A DNA stretch of 64,000 nucleotides, taken from assembly GCF_014212015.1 (NCBI RefSeq), contig NZ_JACJVN010000065.1, positions 1 to 64,000 on the forward strand, written 5' to 3'. Both the position numbers and the translations under genes were made by a program. The stretch is from Cohnella lubricantis (GTDB lineage: Bacteria; Bacillota; Bacilli; Paenibacillales; Paenibacillaceae). A model generated the notes under the pieces. It had not been told where the DNA came from. It did no database searches and saw only the letters and a list, made by a program, of their open reading frames with translations. Below are positions 42,477 through 51,139 of the stretch, in pieces (within the stretch, counting starts at the first letter, position 1; each line of letters starts with the position of its first letter).

Positions 42477-43745
42477 TCAAGCCTGCGCTTCGGCAGCGCG
42501 CTCGGCGGCTGCCTGGCCGGCGGCGCGGCCGGAGGAGAAGGCGGCGGTGATATTGTAGCCGCCGGTATAGCCGTGCACGTCGAGAATCTCGCCGCAGAAG
42601 AACAGCCCCGGCGTCAGCTTCGACTCCATCGTGCGCGGGTCGATCTCCTTCACGTTCACGCCGCCGCCGGTGATGAACGCTTCCTCGATCGAGAGCGTAC
42701 CGGTTGCGGACACCGGGAACGCCTTCACCAGGTGCGCGAGCCGCTGCCACTTCGCCTTCGGCACGTTGGCGACGCCGGCGTCGCCGTCCAGCTCGGCGAG
42801 GCGCAGCGCGAGCGGCACCATCCGCTCCGTCAGCCGCTGGCGGACGAGCGTCTTAACCGCCTTGCGCGGATCGGAGCGCGAAGCGACCCCCCACTCTTCG
42901 GCGATGCGCTCCTCCTTCTCGTCCGGGAACAGGTCGATGGCGACCGTCACCGGCCCCTTGCCAGCGCGCAGCGTCTTAACGACGAATTGGCTGCAACGAA
43001 GCGCAGCTGGCCCCGACAGCCCAAAATGCGTGAAGATCATGTCGCCTTCGTGCGCGGCAACTTTTCGACCATTGCCGTCCAGCACCGTCAGCACCACTTC
43101 CCTGAGCGACAGACCTTGCAGCTCGCGGTCTTGAATCCAAGGCTCGTCGGATGTGATTGGCACCTCCGTCGGATAGAGCTCCGTCACCGAATGTCCCGCC
43201 GCCTCCGCCCAAGCGTAGCCGTCGCCCGTCGAACCCGTGTGCGGGACGGACTTGCCGCCAACCGCCGCGATGACGCAACGCGCCGCAATCTCTTCCCCAG
43301 AAGCGAGCCGCACGCCAGCCGCTTGACCGTCCGCATACAGAACCTGCGCCACAGGTTGATTCACCCGGATTGTGACGCTAAGCCGCCGAACCTGATTCAC
43401 CAGCGCCTCCACGACCGTCTTCGCTTTGTCCGACACCGGGAACATCCGCCCGTGATCCTCTTCCTTCAACCGAATGCCCAGCTCTTCGAAAAAGTCCGCG
43501 ATCTCCCGGCTGCCGAACTGCGATAATGCGCTGTGAAGAAACCGGCCGTTGCCCGGCAGATACCCAATAAGCTCCTGCGTATCCTTGTTGTTGGTGACAT
43601 TGCACCGCCCGCCGCCGGATATCCCGAGCTTGCGCCCAAGCTTGTCCCCCTTATCGAGCAGCAGCGTCCGTGCGCCTGCTTCTGCGGCGGAGATAGCGGC
43701 CATCAGGCCGGCTGGACCTCCGCCAACGACGATTACATCCCACAT
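42477..43745 (-). CDS. HI0933/YhiN-family FAD-dependent oxidoreductase
   Basis: This 422-residue flavoprotein has the N-terminal dinucleotide motif VIVVGGGPAGLMAAISAAEAG. The family signature KLGRKLGISGGGRCNVTN follows, with the C-terminal GLFFCGEILDVHGYTGGYNITAAFSSGRAAG. Members are widespread (YtfP in Bacillus) but have no firm function. The ATG at 43745 begins directly with the Rossmann strand; an upstream TTG at 43787 would add 14 polar residues and is less likely. It stands alone on the minus strand. Confidence 0.88.
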   Translation of the reverse strand: MWDVIVVGGGPAGLMAAISAAEAGARTLLLDKGDKLGRKLGISGGGRCNVTNNKDTQELIGYLPGNGRFLHSALSQFGSREIADFFEELGIRLKEEDHGRMFPVSDKAKTVVEALVNQVRRLSVTIRVNQPVAQVLYADGQAAGVRLASGEEIAARCVIAAVGGKSVPHTGSTGDGYAWAEAAGHSVTELYPTEVPITSDEPWIQDRELQGLSLREVVLTVLDGNGRKVAAHEGDMIFTHFGLSGPAALRCSQFVVKTLRAGKGPVTVAIDLFPDEKEERIAEEWGVASRSDPRKAVKTLVRQRLTERMVPLALRLAELDGDAGVANVPKAKWQRLAHLVKAFPVSATGTLSIEEAFITGGGVNVKEIDPRTMESKLTPGLFFCGEILDVHGYTGGYNITAAFSSGRAAGQAAAERAAEAQA

Positions 43746-43842
43746 AAGTTGTCTACCGCGCTTTCCGTGAACGATTTTGTTATCCAATTGTAGTGGTTTT
43801 GCGCTTCAAAAGAAAGCGAGCTTCATAGGCCCGCCGGATTGT

Positions 43843-43864
43843 AAAACATCGGAAGTTATGTTTT
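43843..43864. promoter_or_regulatory. 7-8-7 inverted repeat in a divergent promoter region
   Basis: AAAACAT, eight bases, then ATGTTTT lies between the divergent flavoprotein and kinase genes in an A+T-rich stretch. It may be an operator or part of the promoters; no specific regulator is recognised. Confidence 0.35.
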
Positions 43865-43976
43865 AATCAAAGTAAATAAGGTTAATTGTGTTAAATAATA
43901 ACAGCATTACAGATGTACGGTATAAATAAAGAGGCTTCATACATAAAGGCATCCGTGGAAACGGAGGGTCATCGGT

Positions 43977-45644
43977 GTGTGGCAATATACGCTGTTTCAA
44001 TTTCTAATCGCTTTTATACCTATTTGGGCGATGCAGGTCTGGCTGGCGCATCCGGGCAGAGTCCGCCATAGTCCCGCCGTTACAGGCATAGCCTGCGGTT
44101 TGTCCATGATTTTGGCCATGCTTGTCGCAGAACATTCGCATGGGAACAATCTTTTTTTTGATATGCGGCTTGTACCATTTCTGGTTGGGGTGTTCTATGG
44201 CGGCATTCCTACCGCCTCTATTCTCACGGTACTCTACATGGCCGTTCGGCTCACGCAAGTAGATCAGGGTATCCCGCTGATCATGCTGGCGCTGTTCTTC
44301 TTCCTCTTCATTCCTTACCTGTTCTATAAGATTATCCACTTCCAAACCGCAGACCGCAGAGGCAAGATGCGAATCATGCTTCAATCGGCAATCATCTGCT
44401 TGCTCTTCCTGGCGGTTGAGGTTGCCAATTACTTCTGGACGAACCGAGAGAGCGCTTGGGAGTCCGTCGAAATTCTGGCAGTTGGACTGATATTCGGAGG
44501 CATGTTCCTCGTCTTGACGCTGGTATCGGTATACTTCATTGACGACGCTTATAACAAAGTGAAGCTGCAGATTGACTACAGACGGATCTCAGATAGGTAT
44601 GATTACGAGGTGCAGCGGCTGCAGCACTTCATCGATTCCTCTCCGCTCGCCGTCGTCTTAATTGACAAGGAAGGCAATATCTCGCATTTGAACGAGCTGG
44701 CGTTGAAGCTTCTGTCTCCGCTGACCCGAGAAGATATTCTGCACAAGCCCTATCGCGTATCGCTAGTGGGCTGGCAATGCGACTTCGTTCTAGAGGCGAC
44801 AGCCAAAGTGATGAACGGGGAGAACCGGTTAGCCGATCTGTGTACGATCCGCAACCGCCTATACTACACGACGGTCAGCTCTTGGGGTGACGCTCCGAAC
44901 CTGCCGCCGGAAGGCGCTCTGCTGATCGCCCACGACATGACGGAGATCCAGCAACTGAAGGACGAAGTGAACAAGATGGAGAGGCTCAGCCTAGTCGGCC
45001 AGATGGCGGCCAGCATCACGCACGAGATCCGCAATCCGATGGCGGTCATCCGCGGATTCGTGCAGCTGCTTAATGAGCGTAGCACAAGCGAGCAGAACTC
45101 ATATTTTCACATTATTCTGCAGGAATTGGATCGCGCTAACGGCATCATCAACGACTTCCTGTCTCTGGCGCAGAATCGGATCGTAGAGAAGAACGTCAGC
45201 GATCTGCACAGTCTGCTGGAGGATCTGTTGCCTCTGCTTCAGGCGGATGCGAACATGCGGGGCCAACAGATCGAGCTAAGTCTCTGCGAACAGCTGGATC
45301 CTCTCGAGCTGAACGTCAAGGAGATCAAGCAGCTGGTTCTGAACCTCGCTCGCAACGGCATGGAGGCTATGGACGATAAGGGCGTTCTGCGCATTGAGAC
45401 GCATAATCTGCCGGACCGAATCGAGCTCCGGGTGACAGATAACGGCGTGGGCATTCCGCCCGAGAAGCTAGAGCGGCTGTTCGAGCCGTTCTACACGACG
45501 AAGACGAACGGCACCGGACTCGGCCTCGCGCTATGCTTAAGCATCATGGAACGGCATAACGGCAAGATTCACGTCGTTTCCAAGATCGGGGAGGGCACGA
45601 CCTTCATCGTTACGTTCTGCAAGCCGGACTGCCAGTGCTGGTAA
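43977..45644 (+). CDS. orphan sensor histidine kinase with LytS-type 5TM sensor and PAS domain
   Basis: This 555-residue kinase has a membrane sensor of the 5TMR-LYT type (residues about 1-190, including FFDMRLVPFLVGVFYGGIPTASILTVLYMAVR), a coiled linker and a PAS domain (HFIDSSPLAVVLIDKEGNISHLNELALKLLSPL). A HisKA box (MAASITHEIRNPMAVIRGFVQLL) and an HATPase domain (NLARNGMEAMDDKG, GTGLGLALCLSIMERHNGKI) follow. No response regulator is adjacent. Orphan kinases with this HisKA sequence commonly feed the Spo0F/Spo0A phosphorelay, so a sporulation kinase is likely by inference. The GTG start follows GGAGGG. Confidence 0.85.
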   Translation: MWQYTLFQFLIAFIPIWAMQVWLAHPGRVRHSPAVTGIACGLSMILAMLVAEHSHGNNLFFDMRLVPFLVGVFYGGIPTASILTVLYMAVRLTQVDQGIPLIMLALFFFLFIPYLFYKIIHFQTADRRGKMRIMLQSAIICLLFLAVEVANYFWTNRESAWESVEILAVGLIFGGMFLVLTLVSVYFIDDAYNKVKLQIDYRRISDRYDYEVQRLQHFIDSSPLAVVLIDKEGNISHLNELALKLLSPLTREDILHKPYRVSLVGWQCDFVLEATAKVMNGENRLADLCTIRNRLYYTTVSSWGDAPNLPPEGALLIAHDMTEIQQLKDEVNKMERLSLVGQMAASITHEIRNPMAVIRGFVQLLNERSTSEQNSYFHIILQELDRANGIINDFLSLAQNRIVEKNVSDLHSLLEDLLPLLQADANMRGQQIELSLCEQLDPLELNVKEIKQLVLNLARNGMEAMDDKGVLRIETHNLPDRIELRVTDNGVGIPPEKLERLFEPFYTTKTNGTGLGLALCLSIMERHNGKIHVVSKIGEGTTFIVTFCKPDCQCW

Positions 45645-45710
45645 TTGGTATAATAGCGGCCGGGCAGGGTTATTCTATATGGGACTTATTCAAACAAGGA
45701 GGAAGCTCCC

Positions 45711-45836
45711 ATGCCTAACCCTCAAGGCCCGTCCCGGCTCGGGAATAAGGATCCGAAGCCCAAAGACAGCAATCGTTCGCCCGAAACGCCTGGATATGAC
45801 AAGAAGCTGGACGGCCCGAATCGACCGTCCACCTGA
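45711..45836 (+). CDS. 41-residue proline-rich small protein
   Basis: A complete short frame reads MPNPQGPSRLGNKDPKPKDS and ends DKKLDGPNRPST. AAGGAGGAAG stands 6 bp before the ATG, one of the best ribosome sites in the window. The product is polar, without cysteine or a membrane segment, and probably disordered. Its composition resembles small spore proteins, but I cannot assign a family. The next gene starts 21 bp later, so the two are co-transcribed. Confidence 0.65.
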   Translation: MPNPQGPSRLGNKDPKPKDSNRSPETPGYDKKLDGPNRPST

Positions 45837-45857
45837 TCGATTGGAGCTGACTCGCTA

Positions 45858-46307
45858 ATGATGAGCGACAAGAGATCCGACCGGCAGAGGAGCTTGCCCC
45901 CGGCTCCCGGACACGACGATCCGAGCCTTGATCCTTATGAGATCGAGTTCCGGCAGGAATACCGGGAGGGAAGGGGGCCGGAGGCCCCATTCGTTAACGA
46001 TTACGGCGTCGTGATCGGCGACCATGATTACGCTTCACCGAATTCACCGCTCGAGCAATGGACAGAAGAGACAGATCCGCACACGATGTCGGGGGATCAG
46101 TGGGTTCATCCCTTCAAGGATGTCGGCTTCCGCACCAGGGAGAACCGCGATTTGTTTGAGACAGGGATAGCTCCAGCTTCGGGCGTGTTCATGCATCCCG
46201 CGATTCAGTCGGCTAAGCCGGAACGAAGCTGCTACGATGCGTACGGCGACGAGGATGAGTACGAGAGAGGATACTTCCCCATTCCTGAAGTGCTGGACGA
46301 GCCCTGA
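45858..46307 (+). CDS. hypothetical protein, probably DUF3905-like
   Basis: This 149-residue acidic soluble protein has no membrane segment. The central part FVNDYGVVIGDHDYASPNSPLEQWTEETDPHTMSGDQWVHPFKDVGFRTRENRDLF resembles, from memory, DUF3905 proteins of spore formers; this needs a profile search. The C-terminus is rich in Asp, Glu and Tyr. It follows the 41-residue gene and ends within the stem of a terminator. Function is unknown. Confidence 0.65.
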   Translation: MMSDKRSDRQRSLPPAPGHDDPSLDPYEIEFRQEYREGRGPEAPFVNDYGVVIGDHDYASPNSPLEQWTEETDPHTMSGDQWVHPFKDVGFRTRENRDLFETGIAPASGVFMHPAIQSAKPERSCYDAYGDEDEYERGYFPIPEVLDEP

Positions 46308-46330
46308 CGATCTGTCGGGGTATTTTTTTT
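46302..46330 (+). terminator. terminator after the DUF3905-like gene
   Basis: CCCTGAC-GATCT-GTCGGGG followed by TATTTTTTTT; the stop codon lies inside the 5' arm. Confidence 0.9.
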
Positions 46331-46390
46331 ATCCCCCTTAAGTGACGCGAGGTTGCTTGTGGGGGTTTTGTTTTTTTTGGGGATTCCTTT

Positions 46391-46420
46391 TTGACGGTAA
46401 TCCGGACGAAGCAGTATAAT
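46391..46420 (+). promoter_or_regulatory. promoter of the bacilliredoxin gene
   Basis: TTGACG (46391-46396) and TATAAT (46415-46420) are separated by 18 bp. Confidence 0.8.
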
Positions 46421-46473
46421 GAAGTGTAGCGGATAGACCGCCAATATGGACGTGAAAGCGAGGTAACAGCGCA

Positions 46474-46908
46474 ATGTCGATGTCTTTTGAGAGATATATG
46501 CTGGATATGATCCAACCGATGCGCGATGATTTGACCAGCATCGGCATCCAGGAACTGAGAACGCCGGAGGAAGTCGAGCAAGCCATTCCCGATGCCAAAG
46601 GAACGACGCTCGTCGTCGTGAACTCCGTCTGCGGCTGCGCGGCGGGCCAAGCTCGTCCGGGCGTCGCCAAGGCGCTTGAGCACGACGTGCTTCCGGATCA
46701 CCTCTATACGGTATTCGCCGGACAAGACAAGGAAGCGACGGCCAAGGCTCGCGAGTACTTCGCGCCATACCCTCCGTCTTCGCCCTCGATTGCCTTGATG
46801 AAGGACGGCGAGCTGGTGCACTTCATCGAACGTCACCAGATCGAGAACCGCAGCGCGGGAGAGATCGCTGCGGATTTGACGGCTGCTTTCGACCGATTCT
46901 GCCGTTAA
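46474..46908 (+). CDS. brxB: BrxA/BrxB-family bacilliredoxin
   Basis: This 144-residue thioredoxin-fold protein has the CGC active site (C53 and C55 in VVNSVCGCAAGQARP). Bacilliredoxins remove bacillithiol from oxidised proteins in the cytoplasm. The motif SPSIALMKDGELVHFIERHQIE is typical of YphP/YqiW. It has its own promoter and terminator. The assignment to BrxB rather than BrxA is by general resemblance only. The name is unrelated to BREX phage defence. Confidence 0.88.
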   Translation: MSMSFERYMLDMIQPMRDDLTSIGIQELRTPEEVEQAIPDAKGTTLVVVNSVCGCAAGQARPGVAKALEHDVLPDHLYTVFAGQDKEATAKAREYFAPYPPSSPSIALMKDGELVHFIERHQIENRSAGEIAADLTAAFDRFCR

Positions 46909-46918
46909 GAAGCCAATG

Positions 46919-46957
46919 GCCCGCGGGTTCCGAGGTCGGGACCGCGGGCGTTTTTTT
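46919..46957 (+). terminator. terminator after brxB
   Basis: GCCCGCGG pairs with CCGCGGGC, followed by GTTTTTTTC. Confidence 0.92.
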
Positions 46958-47016
46958 CGTAGAATGGCGGATTGCGGGCATCACCATTACATGTTCCCGT
47001 GAAGGAGTGGAGTTCC

Positions 47017-47826
47017 ATGACTCTTCAACAAGAGATTATCGCGAAGCTTGGCGTGAAGCCGTCCATTAACGTGGATGAGGAGATCGCGCGCCGCGTCGCG
47101 TTCCTGAAGGAATATATCCGGAAGGCCGGCGTGTCCGGATTGCTCATCGCGATCAGCGGCGGCGTCGACAGCGCGGTGGCGACTGGGCTGTGCAAGCGGG
47201 CGACGGACGAGCTGTCGCAAGAGACCGGCAAGGAATACATAACGCTTGGCGTCTTCCAGCCTTACGGGGAGCAAGCGGACATCCAGCACAGCTACGCGGT
47301 GGCGGAAGCGTTCAACCTGACGCACAAGGTGGAGACGAATATCGCCGAAGCGGTCGATGAGATCGCCCTGGAGACGGAATATGCGTTCAAGGCGCTCGGC
47401 ACGCCGCGGCACATGAGCCGGGGCGGCAAGGGCAACGTGAAGGCGCGCACGCGGATGGTCGTTCAGTACGCGCTGGCATTCGACCTGAACCTGCTCGTCG
47501 TCGGCACGGACCATGCATCGGAAGCGCTGACCGGCTTCTACACGAAGTGGGGCGACGGAGCCGTCGATCTTACACCGCTAAGCACGCTGAACAAGCGGCA
47601 GGTGCGCGAATTGGCGAGACGCCTCGGCGTTCCGGCGGAAGTCATCGACAAGGCGCCTACGGCGGGGCTGTGGGAAGGCCAGACGGACGAGACGGAGCTC
47701 GGCGTATCCTACGAGGCGAACAGCGATTACCTCGAGGGCAAGGAGATCGACCCGAAGGCGCGGGAGATTCTGGAGAAGCATTATCTTCGTACGGAACACA
47801 AGCGCCAGCCGATTCCGGGCATCTGA
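47017..47826 (+). CDS. nadE: ammonia-dependent NAD synthetase
   Basis: This 269-residue enzyme completes NAD synthesis by amidating nicotinate adenine dinucleotide with ammonia. The PP-loop SGGVDSAV lies at residues 47-54; VVGTDHASEALTGFYTKWGDGAVDLTPLSTLNKRQVRELA is the conserved substrate-binding stretch. The length is that of Bacillus NadE, without a glutaminase domain. The ATG at 47017 follows AAGGAG; an earlier in-frame ATG at 46972 is less good. The acpS gene follows 9 bp later. Confidence 0.93.
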   Translation: MTLQQEIIAKLGVKPSINVDEEIARRVAFLKEYIRKAGVSGLLIAISGGVDSAVATGLCKRATDELSQETGKEYITLGVFQPYGEQADIQHSYAVAEAFNLTHKVETNIAEAVDEIALETEYAFKALGTPRHMSRGGKGNVKARTRMVVQYALAFDLNLLVVGTDHASEALTGFYTKWGDGAVDLTPLSTLNKRQVRELARRLGVPAEVIDKAPTAGLWEGQTDETELGVSYEANSDYLEGKEIDPKAREILEKHYLRTEHKRQPIPGI

Positions 47827-47835
47827 CGGACGAAC

Positions 47836-48228
47836 ATGATCGTCGGGATCGGATTGGATGTGGTGGAGCTCGGGCGGATGGAGAAGCTGCTGGCGGGACC
47901 TGCGGGCGGCCGCTTCGCCGCCCGGGTGCTGACAAGCGGCGAGCTGGCGCGGTATGAAGCGCTGGCGGGACGCCGGGCGGCGGAATTCGCGGCCGGCAGG
48001 TTCGCGGCGAAGGAAGCCGTCGTCAAGGCGCTTGGCTGCGGTATCGGACAGGCCGTCGGCTTCCGTGACATCGAAGTGCTGCCGGACGCCGCCGGCCGGC
48101 CGATCGGCCGGTTGTCGGCGGATGCTTGGGCCCGCTTGGGGATGGAAGAGTCCGTACATAGCATTCACGTCGCCATTACGCATGAACGGAGCTTGGCAGC
48201 GGCGACTGCGATCGTGGAACGGCATTAA
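47836..48228 (+). CDS. acpS: holo-acyl-carrier-protein synthase
   Basis: This 130-residue phosphopantetheinyl transferase activates acyl carrier protein. Magnesium ligands lie in IVGIGLDVVELGRMEKLL (Asp8) and FAAGRFAAKEAVVKALGCGIG (Glu near 58). The C-terminal VAITHERSLAAATAIVE is typical. The ribosome site is weak (ACGGA), and the gene probably depends on read-through from nadE. The gap to the convergent cytochrome gene is only 85 bp with no strong terminator visible. Confidence 0.92.
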   Translation: MIVGIGLDVVELGRMEKLLAGPAGGRFAARVLTSGELARYEALAGRRAAEFAAGRFAAKEAVVKALGCGIGQAVGFRDIEVLPDAAGRPIGRLSADAWARLGMEESVHSIHVAITHERSLAAATAIVERH

Positions 48229-48313
48229 AGAAGCTCGGCGCAAGTGCGGCCGAGCTTTCATTATGGGCAGGGATTGCGGGGGCAGGCCAATGGGACGAAG
48301 CCATCGGCCCGAA

Positions 48314-48694
48314 TTACTTATGTTCGGCCAGCCAATCCGCCAGCGCTTCGATCTGCTCCGGCTGCAGCTTATCCTTGAACGGCTTCATTAGGCTGCCGCC
48401 ATTCTCGATCTGCAGTACGATCTGTTCCTTGGAGAGCTTCGATCCGACATGCCGCAAGTCGGAATCGGCTCCCATCTGGCCTTGAAGCTCCGTTCCGTGG
48501 CAGGCGATGCAGTTGCTGCGGTACAGCTTGATTGTCTCCTCCGGTCCTTCCAGAGGCTTGGAGGCAGGCTGCGGGGAGGTAGCTTGTCCGGAGCCGCTGC
48601 CGCAGGCAGACAGTATAATCAACAAAGCGGCGGATATCGCGGCGGGTACTATCTTGAGGCGGACGAGGGACGACGGAAATGGTGTTTTTTGCAA
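48314..48694 (-). CDS. lipoprotein cytochrome c (c-550/551 type)
   Basis: This 126-residue protein has a lipoprotein signal ending LSAC (Cys31) and a Pro/Ala linker. The single heme site is CIACH (C62, C65, H66), and a probable axial methionine lies in GGSLMKPF. It should carry electrons on the outer face of the membrane, like CccB. It starts at TTG about 10 bp after AAGGAG; no ATG alternative gives a signal peptide. It is divergent from the AraC-family gene. Confidence 0.88.
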   Translation of the reverse strand: MQKTPFPSSLVRLKIVPAAISAALLIILSACGSGSGQATSPQPASKPLEGPEETIKLYRSNCIACHGTELQGQMGADSDLRHVGSKLSKEQIVLQIENGGSLMKPFKDKLQPEQIEALADWLAEHK

Positions 48695-48788
48695 GAGCTA
48701 TCTGCTCCTTCTCTAGTTTATAATTAGGACTGCTCATTCCTTCATGAGCGCGAATCATTCGATAGATCGAACACCATGAGGAGCTCAC

Positions 48789-49694
48789 ATGACTACCAGT
48801 TATTTTAACATAATGATGAATCATCTAGAACATATGCAGTTCGATGTGGCGGCTGCGGCCGAGACGTCCCTTCAGGGTATGGAGGAGGACGCGAGAGGCA
48901 GATCGGACGCGGGGGACTGTACGAAGCTTCTGTTCGTGACGGCCGGCGAAGGAAGGCTGCTCACAGCAGACGGCGAAGAGGCGCTCAAGCCGGGAGATTG
49001 CGCGATGATTCTGCCGGGCACGGAGCATGCGATAGAGCCGCAGAACGGAGGAACGCTAGTCTTCAAATGGTGCCATATTCGCGCGAAATATAGAGAGCGG
49101 GATGTCTACAAGAAGCTGGGTTTGCCCCTCGTCGTGAATCTTTGTTCCGAAGAAGCGGGCCGGCTGATCGACACCATGATTCGTTGTCTGCCTCAAGAAG
49201 GCATCGCTGCCAGGCTGCGGGTTAAGGGGGCCGTGCTGGAATTGCTCAGCCTCTATATCGAACGTCTCCCGGAGCGGGAGAAGCGGGGAGTGGAGGCGGC
49301 TCCGTCGCAGGAGATGGCGAAGATCGAGACGGTCCTTCAATATATCGACGATCACCTCATGGACAACGTGACGATCGAGGAACTGGCAAGGCTCGTCTAC
49401 CTGCATCCGAATTACTTCATCGTGTTCTTCAAGAGCATGCTCGGCTGTTCGCCGATCCAATACGTCAACAACAGGCGAATGGAGGTGGCGCGGCAGTTGC
49501 TGCTGGACCCGAAGCACAGCGTGTCGGATGTGGCGAACCGGATCGGGATGAAAATCTACTATTTCTCCCGCATGTTCAAGACGCAAACGGGATTGACGCC
49601 GAGCCGTTACCGCAAGCTGGCCGCCGAGCGCAAGGGGAAGGTCTCGGGCAGCGATGCAGAGGCATTGCTGGCTGCTGCGGGCAAGGCGGATTGA
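48789..49694 (+). CDS. AraC-family transcriptional regulator
   Basis: This 301-residue regulator has an N-terminal cupin-like sensor (LFVTAGEGRLLTADGEEALKPGDCAMILPGTEHAIEPQNGG) and C-terminal AraC DNA-binding domain (VTIEELARLVYLHPNYFIVFFKSMLGCSPIQYVNNRRM, SVSDVANRIGMKIYYFSRMFKTQTGLTPSRYRK). GAGGAG precedes the ATG. Its target is not obvious: it is divergent from a cytochrome c gene and followed by mutY. The ligand is probably a sugar or sugar acid, as usual for this class in Paenibacillus-like bacteria. Confidence 0.85.
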   Translation: MTTSYFNIMMNHLEHMQFDVAAAAETSLQGMEEDARGRSDAGDCTKLLFVTAGEGRLLTADGEEALKPGDCAMILPGTEHAIEPQNGGTLVFKWCHIRAKYRERDVYKKLGLPLVVNLCSEEAGRLIDTMIRCLPQEGIAARLRVKGAVLELLSLYIERLPEREKRGVEAAPSQEMAKIETVLQYIDDHLMDNVTIEELARLVYLHPNYFIVFFKSMLGCSPIQYVNNRRMEVARQLLLDPKHSVSDVANRIGMKIYYFSRMFKTQTGLTPSRYRKLAAERKGKVSGSDAEALLAAAGKAD

Positions 49695-49756
49695 CTGGCG
49701 CGTGCGATTACATATCTGGCTATAGGGAAAGGCAAGGAAAGGGGCACGGACAACGG

Positions 49757-51109
49757 ATGCAAGAGCATGAGATGAAGACAACGTTCAGCCGAGAGCTGCT
49801 GGCGTGGTATCGAAGAGGCAATCGGGATCTTCCATGGAGGCGCAGCCAGGATCCTTATTATATCTGGGTGTCGGAGATTATGCTCCAGCAGACTCGCGTC
49901 GATACCGTCATCCCTTACTTCAACCGGTTCGTGGAGCGTTTCCCGACGGTTCGGGATCTGGCGGAAGCGCCGGAGGCGGACGTGTTGAAGCATTGGGAAG
50001 GGCTTGGCTATTATTCGCGCGCCCGCAATCTCCAGGCGGCGGCGCAAGAGGTCGCGGAGCGTTACGGCGGGAAGATTCCCGACGACATTGAAGCTGTCCG
50101 CGGGCTGAAGGGCGTTGGCCCCTATACGTCGGGCGCGATTCTGAGCATCGCGTTCGGCCGTCCGGAGCCGGCTGTGGACGGCAACGTTATGCGTGTGCTG
50201 TCGCGGTATTTCTGCATCGACGACGACATCGCCCGTCCGGCGACGCGTCCGAAGATGGAGAGCCTGGCCCGCGAGCTGATTCCCGAAGGAGCGGCCGGCG
50301 ACTTCAACCAGGCGCTGATGGAGCTCGGCGCCATGGTGTGCACGCCGCGCTCGCCGCAATGTCTGATCTGCCCGGTCACGGAGCATTGCGCGGGCCGGCT
50401 TGCCGGACGGGAAGAGGAGCTTCCCGTCAAGACGAAGGCGAAGCCGCCGAAGCCGCAGCACCGGCTCGCGGTGCTGGCAGAGCGCGCCGACGGGCGCGTG
50501 CTCGTGCGGCAGCGGCCGTCGCGAGGACTGCTCGCGCGGCTATGGGAGCTGCCGCATGTGGAGGCGCCGAGCGAGAGCATTTGGGGCTCGGCGGAGCAGG
50601 GGCCGCGCTGGCTGGCGGAGACGCTCGCGCTCGAAGGCGTGAGCGTCAGCCCGGCTCGGCATGCCTGCGACGCGGAGCATGTATTCTCGCACCTCCACTG
50701 GTATGTGCGAGTATGGGGCGCCGACGGCGCCATGTTTGACCCAGAGCTGGCGCCGGACGTGTCGGCAGCTCTGGGTCCCGCAGGCGCAGCCGCGCTGCGC
50801 GAAGCGGCGGCGACGTATGCCGCCGCAGCGGAGCTGGCGGCAGCGGCCGGCAGCGCGGCTGTGCGGCCGCGGGCTGCGGCGGAGGAGGCGGGCATGGCGG
50901 CTGCGCCTGCTCGTGATGCCGCTGAGCCGGTACCGGCTCACGGCGATGCAGCGGCTAGCGGAGTCAGCGCTGCACGCGCGAGCACTCCGGCGGGCGAAGA
51001 TGCGCTGCCGGACGGCTATCGTTGGATCGACGGCGCCGAGTTCGAGCGGCTGGCCTGGCCGAACGTGTTCCGCAAGATCTTAGCGGACCACTTCGCCGGC
51101 CGCGGCTGA
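49757..51109 (+). CDS. mutY: adenine DNA glycosylase MutY with Ala-rich insertion
   Basis: This 450-residue base-excision enzyme removes adenine opposite 8-oxoguanine. Catalytic Glu40 lies in WVSEIMLQQTRVDTVIP. The helix-hairpin-helix is LKGVGPYTSGAILSIAFGRPEPAVDGNV, and the 4Fe-4S cysteines are spaced C-x6-C-x2-C-x5-C (CTPRSPQCLICPVTEHC). The C-terminal NUDIX-like domain with EHVFSHLHW recognises oxoguanine. Within it, about 80 residues are almost all Ala, Glu, Pro and Gly, an insertion not normal for MutY. ATG at 49757 or 49772 could start it; GGAAAGGGG favours the first. Confidence 0.9.
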   Translation: MQEHEMKTTFSRELLAWYRRGNRDLPWRRSQDPYYIWVSEIMLQQTRVDTVIPYFNRFVERFPTVRDLAEAPEADVLKHWEGLGYYSRARNLQAAAQEVAERYGGKIPDDIEAVRGLKGVGPYTSGAILSIAFGRPEPAVDGNVMRVLSRYFCIDDDIARPATRPKMESLARELIPEGAAGDFNQALMELGAMVCTPRSPQCLICPVTEHCAGRLAGREEELPVKTKAKPPKPQHRLAVLAERADGRVLVRQRPSRGLLARLWELPHVEAPSESIWGSAEQGPRWLAETLALEGVSVSPARHACDAEHVFSHLHWYVRVWGADGAMFDPELAPDVSAALGPAGAAALREAAATYAAAAELAAAAGSAAVRPRAAAEEAGMAAAPARDAAEPVPAHGDAAASGVSAARASTPAGEDALPDGYRWIDGAEFERLAWPNVFRKILADHFAGRG

Positions 51110-51139
51110 GCGCCGCGCCGCCGGAGCGCCCAACGCGCC

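Noticed and set aside
46474-46908. BREX phage-defence gene because of the name brx
   Set aside because: The CGC thioredoxin-fold protein is a bacilliredoxin; no BREX neighbours are present.
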